Below, piece by piece: positions 1 through 4,858 of a stretch of DNA of 9,882 nucleotides. Every line of letters starts with the position of its first letter. The first letter of the stretch is position 1. The notes beneath the pieces were generated by a model. The model saw nothing but the letters and a program-made list of their open reading frames with translations, was not told the DNA's origin and did not search any database. Both the position numbers and the translations under genes were made by a program. This stretch comes from Candidatus Kerfeldbacteria bacterium (GTDB taxonomy: Bacteria; Patescibacteriota; Patescibacteriia; PEXW01): NCBI GenBank assembly GCA_903867845.1, contig CAIPSZ010000059.1, positions 1 through 9,882 of the forward strand, in the 5' to 3' direction.

Positions 1-1382
1 AGGGCGGGGAAAGAAAACTCTTTAACGGGAAACTCATCACTAGTGAAGCTCCGCGAAACGTATTCCTCGGGGAAACCTTGAAGTGTCCAGCGGAAGAATA
101 TGACAGTAACCGTCATGCCGCCACCAAAGTAGACCATCATGACAAGGTCGCCGTACTTCAGCAAGCCAAGTTGCCAAGCGTGGTCCAGGCATACACCGCA
201 CGATCCAGAAGTCATGTTCCCGTAGTCACGGATGTTGTTCCGTACCTTTCCGGTGAACCCAAGCTCACGCATGTGTTCCTCAACCGGGTTGATAATCCGC
301 ATGTTCGCCTGGTGGAATGCGGCGAACTGAATGTCCGCGAACGTTAGGTGTGCTTTTTCAAGCGCTAGGGCAATGGCACCGGTAATTTCCGGCAACTCAC
401 CATCATCCCGCTTCTGCACCTTGAGCAGCTTGCGCTCGGCGACTTTACGGACCATAGGCCCGTCCATGGCCATTTTGTGGCGCTGGTCGAACGGATCAAT
501 GATCATCTCCGGCGTGATCTGGAGTGCGGAACCACCCGCCGGAATGACGATGAGGTTCGATAAGCTTGCATCCGAACCAGACCAGAACCAGTGCGGCTGG
601 AAATCACTACTCTGGGGATCACATGCCTCGAACACCATGCAGAGCGCTCCACTGGATAAAAGTATATGAACGTTCCGATCGTACTCACTCGTTGTCGTTT
701 CTTCGACATCGGTGCCAATGACCAGGATGGTTTTGTACATCCCAGAGCTAATGAGACCACACGCCGCCTGACACGCCGAAGCGAAACTGGTGCACGCGGA
801 CGTTATGTCGGTGCAGAATACGTTTTCATTCCAGATACCAAGCAGTTTCTTGATTTCCGGTGCATTGCACGGCGTGGCGTGATTCTTTGGCGTTGTCGTG
901 GCGCAAATGATCGCCCCAACTTTTTGACGGTCTAGCCCAGATATCTGAAGCGCTCGCTCGGCGGCTTGCGCGCCGAGGTGACTTGAGTCCACCCCTGGCT
1001 TTGCCCAGTAGCGCGTGCGGATACCCGACTGTTTCTCAATCTTGTCTGCTGGTGCATCGAACTGCTTCCAACGTGGATCATCATCGCCCGGGATAGTGTC
1101 GCCCGGGTATTTTTGGTCCAGGACGAGCAGCGCTACTTGACTCTTGCCATCGAGTTTTTGCCATTCTTCCTGTGCGTACAGTGGCAGACCAGCTGCACGG
1201 AACTTCCGTAGCAAGTGGAAGATGTTCCGGAAGTAGACTTCATGAGACGCGAGTGAACTCGAGATTTCTTGGTCGTCGACCAATCGGACGTGACAGTCAG
1301 GATTGGTTACATCAAAAATGCTTGATGCGACCGCACTAACGTGTACGCCGCGAATGATGTTACCGATGGACCGATGTTCCAT
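1..1382 (-). CDS. Ketoacyl-ACP synthase III (FabH)-like thiolase-fold enzyme, partial at its C-terminus
   Basis: The reading frame is open from an ATG at 1382 through the left edge (460 codons visible). An AGGAG box lies 6 nt before the ATG. The translation carries the FabH-type catalytic triad: Cys197 in DITSACTSF, His357 in FHQANMRI and Asn389 in DYGNMTSGS. The C-terminal strand motif YFGGGMTV is at 418-425. FabH-family enzymes condense an acyl-CoA with malonyl-ACP; relatives make ketones, quinolones or other products, so the substrate here is unknown. Two things are odd. The segment before the conserved SGIRTR (119-124) is about 65 residues longer than in ordinary FabH (about 320 aa total). 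The protein also continues at least 28 residues past the usual FabH end. HMG-CoA synthase is less likely because the His and Asn motifs are FabH-like. The family is secure; the role is not. Confidence 0.85.
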   Translation of the reverse strand, partial: MEHRSIGNIIRGVHVSAVASSIFDVTNPDCHVRLVDDQEISSSLASHEVYFRNIFHLLRKFRAAGLPLYAQEEWQKLDGKSQVALLVLDQKYPGDTIPGDDDPRWKQFDAPADKIEKQSGIRTRYWAKPGVDSSHLGAQAAERALQISGLDRQKVGAIICATTTPKNHATPCNAPEIKKLLGIWNENVFCTDITSACTSFASACQAACGLISSGMYKTILVIGTDVEETTTSEYDRNVHILLSSGALCMVFEACDPQSSDFQPHWFWSGSDASLSNLIVIPAGGSALQITPEMIIDPFDQRHKMAMDGPMVRKVAERKLLKVQKRDDGELPEITGAIALALEKAHLTFADIQFAAFHQANMRIINPVEEHMRELGFTGKVRNNIRDYGNMTSGSCGVCLDHAWQLGLLKYGDLVMMVYFGGGMTVTVIFFRWTLQGFPEEYVSRSFTSDEFPVKEFSFPA

Positions 1383-1458
1383 TTCGTACTCCTATTTGTA
1401 AAAGATTATTCGTTTTCTTTGCCTCAAACCCTACCGCCTAGACGGGGCGCGGTCAACC

Positions 1459-1467
1459 TGGTAGCCT
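1459..1467 (+). promoter_or_regulatory. Possible extended -10 promoter for the VKOR gene
   Basis: TGG followed by TAGCCT ends 7 nt before the VKOR ATG, which would make the message leaderless. There is no Shine-Dalgarno sequence before this ATG. The hexamer is a weak match and I see no convincing -35, so the call rests mainly on the spacing. Confidence 0.3.
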
Positions 1468-1474
1468 GGAATCC

Positions 1475-1942
1475 ATGCGCAAGCGCCTCATTGCCATTCT
1501 CATCCTCGCACTCGCTGGCATTGCCGTGTCGGCGTACGCCTTGCACTTGCACTACGACGTGAAGGCGACGTCGTTCTGTAACTTCAACGGGACTTTCAAC
1601 TGCGACGTGGTGAATAAAAGCTGGGCCAGCCAAATTGCGGGTGTCCCAGTTGCGCTCATCGGCATCATCGGCTACGCCCTCCTGGTCATTGGGAGCGCGT
1701 GGCTCTTGATTGTCAAAAAAATCCCCAACTTGACGTGGGGCGCGATGGCACTGGCAAGTGCTGGCGGTTTCGGGTTCGCGCTCTTCCTGACCGGGGTAGA
1801 ATTTTTCAGCTTGCACACCTTCTGCGTGGTGTGCCTCACCTCACAATTGCTCATCCTGGCAATTACCTGGATGACCTGGGCGACACCCGAGGCGCGTCAG
1901 GGCTTGCGTTCCTGGTTCTTCGCTTCCGCGTCGTCTTCCTGA
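1475..1942 (+). CDS. Vitamin K epoxide reductase (VKOR) family membrane oxidoreductase
   Basis: A 155-residue protein with four hydrophobic segments (about 4-24, 57-79, 88-110, 116-134). It has the VKOR cysteine set: a loop pair Cys35 and Cys43 (FCNFNGTFNCDVVNKS), followed by the typical GVPVALIGIIGY helix, and the quinone-side CxxC Cys117-Val-Val-Cys120. Bacterial VKOR replaces DsbB: it reoxidises a thioredoxin-like partner outside the membrane and passes electrons to quinone. Many bacterial VKORs carry a fused thioredoxin domain; this one stops after the membrane core, so a separate DsbA-like partner is needed and none is in the window. No ribosome binding site precedes the ATG. The 3' end overlaps the convergent small membrane protein gene by 46 bp. 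Confidence 0.9.
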   Translation: MRKRLIAILILALAGIAVSAYALHLHYDVKATSFCNFNGTFNCDVVNKSWASQIAGVPVALIGIIGYALLVIGSAWLLIVKKIPNLTWGAMALASAGGFGFALFLTGVEFFSLHTFCVVCLTSQLLILAITWMTWATPEARQGLRSWFFASASSS

Positions 1943-2157
1943 ACGTTGAGTTTGGCGAGGTGCGTGGTGAGCCAGACGATGATAATCGTCACGATGATTG
2001 CGTAGGCGAATTTCGCGATGAGGCCATTTGCCTCGCCGAAGATTTTTGCGAAGAGCGCTTTCACGGCTTCATTCCATGCCAGTGCGGCCACGAGACCGAG
2101 CGCGCCAGTGAGGAGGGTAATTGCCTGGATTGTCGATTTGCGTTTGAAGATGCTCAT
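1897..2157 (-). CDS. Small two-helix membrane protein, DUF5654-like
   Basis: An 86-residue protein: a basic N-terminus (MSIFKRKS), a first hydrophobic stretch about 10-38 that includes GLVAALAWNEAVKALF, a second about 49-64, and a charged tail ending QERKP. The GLVAALAWNEA pattern and two-helix layout recall DUF5654, a short family of unknown function found in archaea and candidate-phylum bacteria; this is from memory of the family. An upstream in-frame ATG at 2241 would add 28 residues but lies in the promoter region. I chose the ATG at 2157 because an extended -10 box ends 6 nt before it. No Shine-Dalgarno is present, which points to a leaderless message. The 3' end overlaps the VKOR gene tail-to-tail. 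Confidence 0.75.
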   Translation of the reverse strand: MSIFKRKSTIQAITLLTGALGLVAALAWNEAVKALFAKIFGEANGLIAKFAYAIIVTIIIVWLTTHLAKLNVQEDDAEAKNQERKP

Positions 2158-2163
2158 GCAAAG

Positions 2164-2172
2164 AGTATAGCA
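2164..2172 (-). promoter_or_regulatory. Extended -10 promoter of the DUF5654-like gene (leaderless start)
   Basis: On the minus strand TGC-TATACT is followed after 6 nt by the ATG at 2157, so transcription should start at or next to the start codon. A TCAACC at 2187-2192 (17-bp spacer) is a poor -35 and overlaps the -35 of the divergent pilT-side promoter. Confidence 0.6.
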
Positions 2173-2188
2173 AATGTTTTCGTTTTGG

Positions 2189-2217
2189 TTGACGAAGTGG
2201 AAAAATTGTGCTACAAT
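2189..2217 (+). promoter_or_regulatory. Promoter of the micro-ORF/pilT unit
   Basis: TTGACG (2189-2194), a 17-bp spacer, then TACAAT (2212-2217): near-consensus vegetative promoter elements. Transcription should start near 2224, giving a leader of about 200 nt before pilT that contains a 51-codon ORF. Confidence 0.85.
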
Positions 2218-2245
2218 ATACGTGTTCTCAAATAAAAACACACAT

Positions 2246-2401
2246 ATGAAAAAGTTGTCACCAGCGTTTCCTCATGGCAACATCAGTTTGCAAATGCTTG
2301 GACAAACCATGTACTACGCAAAATCTTCACCTACCTTCGGGCACTCCTTTGCCCGGCGTTTTGCTTCACTCTTCACCCGACGTCCTAAGCGACGCTGGTA
2401 A
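2246..2401 (+). CDS. Putative 51-residue basic small protein or leader peptide upstream of pilT
   Basis: An ATG about 22 nt after the predicted transcription start opens a 51-codon frame (MKKLSPAFPHGN...). The C-terminal third is strongly basic and aromatic (FARRFASLFTRRPKRRW). No Shine-Dalgarno precedes it. The stop codon (2399-2401) lies 21 nt before the pilT ATG, inside the 5' arm of a hairpin whose loop holds the pilT ribosome binding site. I do not recognise a family. It may be a real small protein, a leader peptide coupling translation to pilT, or chance. The strong promoter in front and tight spacing to pilT are the arguments for it. Confidence 0.45.
   Translation: MKKLSPAFPHGNISLQMLGQTMYYAKSSPTFGHSFARRFASLFTRRPKRRW
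2338..2355 (+). other. Hairpin inside the pilT leader
   Basis: CGGGCA and TGCCCG form a 6-bp GC-rich stem with the loop CTCCTT. The loop resembles an anti-Shine-Dalgarno sequence and could contact the downstream GGGAGG of pilT. The hairpin lies within the 51-codon ORF. Structure is seen by eye; function is inferred. Confidence 0.35.
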
Positions 2402-2419
2402 CTACCCGGGAGGGTTACC
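2397..2419 (+). promoter_or_regulatory. Hairpin presenting the pilT ribosome binding site
   Basis: GGTAAC (2397-2402) pairs with GTTACC (2414-2419), leaving an 11-nt loop that contains GGGAGG, the pilT Shine-Dalgarno, 9 nt from the ATG at 2423. The 5' arm includes the stop codon of the upstream micro-ORF, so a terminating ribosome would open the stem. This is compatible with translational coupling. Confidence 0.4.
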
Positions 2420-2422
2420 CCT

Positions 2423-3472
2423 ATGATTAAAATCGACGACCTGTTCAAGATTGCAGTCGACAAGCGCGCATCGGACGTGCACATCGTGGCAAGCAAGCCG
2501 CCGATTTTACGCGTGGATGGGGTGTTGAGCGAGCTGGATGGCACGCCGCCGCTCTCGGCCAAGGACACGCAGGCGCTGGTGTTCTCCATCATGAACGACA
2601 AGCAGAAGCAGCTGTTCATTACGGACCGCGAACTGGACATGGGCTACGAAATCCCCGGTGGCTTCCGCTTCCGCGTGAACTGCCACTGGGAGCGGAATAA
2701 CGCCGGACTGGTTGCCCGCATCATCTCGCAGCAAATTCCGAACATGGAAGACCTGCTCATGCCGCAAGTGGTGTACGACCTGCTGCGCCAGAAGCAGGGG
2801 CTGATTCTCGTCACCGGGCCAACCGGCTGTGGGAAGTCCACCACATTGGCGGCCATGATCAACTTCATCAACAACGAACGTTCCGAGCACATCATCACCC
2901 TGGAAGACCCCATTGAGTTCCTGTACGAATCCAAGAAGTCCATCATCAAGCAGCGCCAGCTGGGCACGGACATGAACTCCTTCGGTGACGCGCTGAAGCA
3001 CGTCCTGCGCCAAGACCCAAACGTCATCATGGTTGGGGAAATGCGCGACTTGGAAACTATTGCAGCAACTATCACCCTAGCGGAAACCGGGCACTTGGTG
3101 CTGGCTACCTTGCACACGTTCAATGCGGCGCAAACTGTCGACCGCATCATCGACGTGTTCCCGCCGTACCAGCAGGACCAAGTGCGCATCCAGCTCTCCC
3201 TGTTCTTAAAAGGGATTATCTCCCAGCAGCTGTTGCCCCGTTTGAACGGTGGGCGCATTGCCTCGCGCGAAATTCTTATTAATACGCCGGCAATTGCCAA
3301 CCTCATTCGCGAAAATAAGATTGCGCAAATCAAGACCGTGCTGCAGACATCCGCAGATGACGGCATGATTACCATGGACCAGGACTTGAAGCGCTTGTAC
3401 GACGCACACGAGATAAGTGAAGAGCTGGCCAAGACGTACATGCTCAACCCAGAATCACTCAAAGAGAGCTAG
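2423..3472 (+). CDS. pilT: Type IV pilus retraction ATPase PilT
   Basis: A 349-residue secretion ATPase of usual PilT length. The N-terminal PAS-like domain has the ASDVHI signature (16-21). The RecA-like domain has Walker A GPTGCGKST (132-140), the Asp box HIITLEDPIEFLY (156-168), an atypical Walker B VIMVGEMRD (201-209) and the His box TGHLVLATLHT (222-232). The C-terminal AIANLIRE (290-297) matches the AIRNLIRE motif that marks PilT rather than PilB. PilT is a cytoplasmic hexamer that powers depolymerisation of type IV pili, giving twitching, adhesion and DNA uptake. No other pilus gene is adjacent here. It starts with ATG behind GGGAGG and ends in a strong terminator, so it forms a short unit with the 51-codon ORF. 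Confidence 0.95.
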   Translation: MIKIDDLFKIAVDKRASDVHIVASKPPILRVDGVLSELDGTPPLSAKDTQALVFSIMNDKQKQLFITDRELDMGYEIPGGFRFRVNCHWERNNAGLVARIISQQIPNMEDLLMPQVVYDLLRQKQGLILVTGPTGCGKSTTLAAMINFINNERSEHIITLEDPIEFLYESKKSIIKQRQLGTDMNSFGDALKHVLRQDPNVIMVGEMRDLETIAATITLAETGHLVLATLHTFNAAQTVDRIIDVFPPYQQDQVRIQLSLFLKGIISQQLLPRLNGGRIASREILINTPAIANLIRENKIAQIKTVLQTSADDGMITMDQDLKRLYDAHEISEELAKTYMLNPESLKES

Positions 3473-3492
3473 CGCAGGCGTCTCTGCCTGCG
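3473..3492 (+). other. Hairpin directly after the pilT stop codon
   Basis: CGCAGGC and GCCTGCG form a perfect 7-bp stem with a GTCTCT loop immediately after the TAG. No T-run follows, so it is not a terminator by itself. It may protect the 3' end or slow the polymerase. Confidence 0.4.
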
Positions 3493-3513
3493 AGTCGTAG
3501 GAGGGACAATCAC

Positions 3514-3542
3514 ACCGCCGCCCAACCAGGGCGGTGGTTTTA
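3514..3542 (+). terminator. Intrinsic terminator of the pilT unit
   Basis: ACCGCCGCCC and GGGCGGTGGT form a 10-bp stem with one G-T pair and an AACCA loop, running into TTTTAT. It lies 42 nt after the pilT stop codon. Confidence 0.85.
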
Positions 3543-3545
3543 TGT

Positions 3546-3577
3546 AATATAAAGCGCAGGGAGGTTTCTCCCCGCGC
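3546..3577 (-). terminator. Intrinsic terminator of the 85/51-residue gene pair
   Basis: Read on the minus strand, GCGCGGGGAG and CTCCCTGCGC form a 10-bp stem with one mismatch and an AAAC loop, followed by TTTATATTAC. It lies 34 nt beyond the 51-residue gene and back-to-back with the pilT terminator. Confidence 0.7.
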
Positions 3578-3611
3578 AAAGTGCTCCAGGTTTAGCGAAC
3601 GAGACCCATCG

Positions 3612-3767
3612 CTACGCTTTCTTGTTGTGCAGTGCCATGTTCACGGCCGTCCCCACGATGTAGGTTGCGCAGACGAGCCACACCCCAGCCCAGCCCAGAA
3701 CTTTGTAGGCCACGATTGCTAGCACAATGCTCTCAAGGAAGTGCTGTACAAGGTCGCCAATATTCAT
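3612..3767 (-). CDS. Hypothetical 51-residue single- or two-pass membrane protein
   Basis: The start at 3767 is chosen because AAGGAG lies 6 nt upstream. An in-frame ATG at 3800 has no ribosome binding site. The 51-residue product (MNIGDLVQHF...) is mostly hydrophobic from about residue 8 to 44, with a break at GWAG, and ends in a short basic tail (HNKKA). It is the second gene of a pair, 39 nt after the 85-residue gene and ahead of a terminator. I do not recognise a family; it looks like a small inner-membrane protein. Confidence 0.7.
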   Translation of the reverse strand: MNIGDLVQHFLESIVLAIVAYKVLGWAGVWLVCATYIVGTAVNMALHNKKA

Positions 3768-3806
3768 GTTTTTCTCCTTGTAAACGGTTTCTCTTTTCAT
3801 GTCGAG

Positions 3807-4064
3807 TCACTCAATGGGGATGACGATCATCCCATTCGGCGAGTGGCTTAACGTTCCGAACTTGAGAACGAGTGTGTTTGCCGGTGGACGAGGATGCGTG
3901 GAATTGTACTTCATTGGTTCAGTTTTCACCTGGATGAAGTGAATTCCGGCGTAACCACCGTGCCCGGTGTTATCACCTGGCAAGGGCTTGCAAATAAATT
4001 TTTGTCCGACCTTCAAATCCCCAAAGGTGAGACACTCTCTCGTTGTTCCTATGTATTTTGGCAT
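3807..4064 (-). CDS. Hypothetical 85-residue soluble protein
   Basis: The ATG at 4064 is preceded by GGAGGT at a proper distance and, about 30 nt further up, by a near-consensus promoter, so expression is well supported. The sequence has TFGDLKVGQKFI (13-24), a glycine-rich PGDNTGHGGYAGIHF stretch (29-43) and QVKTEPMKYN (45-54), then a short C-terminal hydrophobic strand. There is no signal peptide or membrane segment. The alternating pattern suggests a small beta-rich fold. I do not recognise a named domain. It is first in a unit with the 51-residue membrane protein gene. Confidence 0.75.
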   Translation of the reverse strand: MPKYIGTTRECLTFGDLKVGQKFICKPLPGDNTGHGGYAGIHFIQVKTEPMKYNSTHPRPPANTLVLKFGTLSHSPNGMIVIPIE

Positions 4065-4100
4065 TGAACCTCCAATGTGTATGTTGTATGGTTTCCAGAC

Positions 4101-4129
4101 AATCTAAAGCCAGCAATGTTTTCTGTCAA
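4101..4129 (-). promoter_or_regulatory. Promoter of the 85/51-residue gene pair
   Basis: On the minus strand TTGACA (4129-4124), a 17-bp spacer, then TAGATT (4106-4101). The predicted start near 4094 leaves a leader of about 30 nt with a GGAGGT ribosome binding site. Confidence 0.85.
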
Positions 4130-4151
4130 CACCATTTTTCTTTAAGGGTCC

Positions 4152-4163
4152 CCAAATATTTGG
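4152..4163. other. 12-bp perfect palindrome CCAAATATTTGG
   Basis: An uninterrupted inverted repeat in the gap of about 150 nt between tRNA-Arg and the 85-residue gene, 23 bp upstream of the -35 box of the latter. Its position and symmetry would suit a dimeric regulator. No other gene or clear structure is seen in 4130-4286. Confidence 0.4.
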
Positions 4164-4286
4164 TGCGGACTGAGCGTAGCGTAGGAGCACGTATGTTTGG
4201 GGCTAAGCGAGGCTTCGTGGGAACGGTGGAGCGGGATGCAACAAAGTCGCGTCACGCGAAAACGGAGCTCGACGTGCGAAACGAGC

Positions 4287-4362
4287 TGGTGCGCCCGGAG
4301 GGACTCGAACCCCCAACCCCATGGTCCGAAGCCATGTACTCTATCCATTGAGCTACGGGCGC
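4287..4362 (-). tRNA. tRNA-Arg(UCG)
   Basis: A complete cloverleaf on the minus strand: acceptor GCGCCCG/CGGGCGC, D arm with AGCTCAATGGATAGAGT, anticodon stem CATGG/CCATG around the loop CTTCGGA (anticodon TCG, decodes CGA and probably other CGN codons), and T arm with GGTTCGAGTCC. The 73-nt body (4362-4290) is followed by an encoded CCA (4289-4287). Confidence 0.95.
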
Positions 4363-4378
4363 GCGGAAGAAACGTAGC

Positions 4379-4384
4379 ATTGTA
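4379..4384 (-). promoter_or_regulatory. Probable -10 element of tRNA-Arg
   Basis: TACAAT on the minus strand lies 16 nt before the tRNA 5' end and just after the terminator of the upstream gene, so a dedicated promoter is expected. No good -35 is visible. Confidence 0.45.
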
Positions 4385-4412
4385 CATTCACAAAGGCAAT
4401 GGGAATGTTATG

Positions 4413-4438
4413 AAAAGCGTACCCTTGGGGGTACGCTT
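4413..4438 (-). terminator. Intrinsic terminator of the 87-residue gene
   Basis: On the minus strand AAGCGTACCC and GGGTACGCTT form a perfect 10-bp stem with a CCAA loop, ending in TTTT. It starts 16 nt after the stop codon of the 87-residue gene. Confidence 0.85.
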
Positions 4439-4454
4439 GTACGGAGCCTTGAAT

Positions 4455-4718
4455 TCACCGTGTTCCTTTGTGGTAAATGTCGCACCACATGTTGTACAAT
4501 TTTTCTCGGCGTACTGCTTTTTCTGCAGCAGCACGCACCTCTTGTTCGCGGCCTTCGGCAAAGGCCTTAATGATATCTTCCGGGCCCATACCCATTCCAC
4601 GCGATTCATCAAGGTACCGTCCGGCCATTTCCCGTCCCTGCTCTAAAGCGTTTAATATTTCCTCATCACCCGGGAACTCAGCCTTTACGGCAACAATAAA
4701 TTCTTGAGGGTATTTCAC
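4455..4718 (-). CDS. Hypothetical 87-residue acidic helical protein
   Basis: It starts with GTG at 4718 behind AGGAG at 6-nt spacing; a clear promoter upstream and a terminator downstream make it a self-contained transcription unit. The product is soluble, charged and predicted mostly helical. It has an acidic first half (FPGDEEILNALEQGREMAGR, 15-34), a Gly/Met turn (GMGMGPEDI, 41-49) and an Arg/Glu/Ala-rich helix (EQEVRAAAEKAVRREK, 58-73). It has one cysteine near the end. I do not recognise a family. Confidence 0.7.
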   Translation of the reverse strand: MKYPQEFIVAVKAEFPGDEEILNALEQGREMAGRYLDESRGMGMGPEDIIKAFAEGREQEVRAAAEKAVRREKLYNMWCDIYHKGTR

Positions 4719-4739
4719 CGTGTTCTCCTGTGGTTTGTA

Positions 4740-4791
4740 GTTAGTATTTTGTTAACACGTATTTGTACACCAAATTAGGTATTTTGTCAAC
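4740..4791 (-). repeat. Imperfect direct repeat across the 87-residue gene promoter
   Basis: On the minus strand GTTGACAAAATACCTAA (4791-4775) recurs 35 bp later as GTTAACAAAATACTAAC (4756-4740), and each copy is followed by a TACAAA. The first copy includes the -35 box; the second lies near and downstream of the predicted transcription start. Confidence 0.6.
4762..4790 (-). promoter_or_regulatory. Promoter of the 87-residue gene
   Basis: TTGACA (4790-4785), a 17-bp spacer, then TACAAA (4767-4762) on the minus strand. The leader would be about 37 nt. Confidence 0.75.
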
Positions 4792-4843
4792 TTATACTCA
4801 TGCGCGCGCCCACGCTAAAGTATTCGTAATTGTATTTTCGCAA

Positions 4844-4852
4844 TGATACAAT
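4844..4852 (+). promoter_or_regulatory. Extended -10 promoter of the DUF475 gene (leaderless start)
   Basis: TGA-TACAAT ends 6 nt before the ATG at 4859, so the transcript should begin at the start codon. There is no Shine-Dalgarno upstream and no clear -35, as is common for extended -10 promoters. Confidence 0.6.
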
Positions 4853-4858
4853 AATGTA

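Noticed and set aside
331..935. Plus-strand open frames of 89-112 codons in the left part
   Set aside because: The minus-strand frame there is continuous for 460 codons and has the FabH catalytic triad.
1699..2235. A 178-codon plus-strand frame spanning the VKOR end and the next gene
   Set aside because: It overlaps VKOR in another frame and the DUF5654-like gene in antisense; the composition is Asp/Arg/His-rich shadow sequence and its end lies in the pilT promoter.
2644..3462. A 272-codon open frame antisense to pilT on the minus strand
   Set aside because: pilT carries all family motifs on the plus strand; the antisense frame is rich in Ser, Met, Arg and Cys with no recognisable motif and no ribosome binding site.
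4043..4351. A plus-strand frame ending in VRPEGLEPPTPWSEA
   Set aside because: This is the antisense translation of tRNA-Arg, a well-known source of false protein annotations.
4800..4829. A 9-codon ORF (ATG CGC GCG ...) upstream of the DUF475 gene as a leader peptide
   Set aside because: The predicted transcription start for DUF475 lies after it, there is no ribosome binding site, and the frame is very short.
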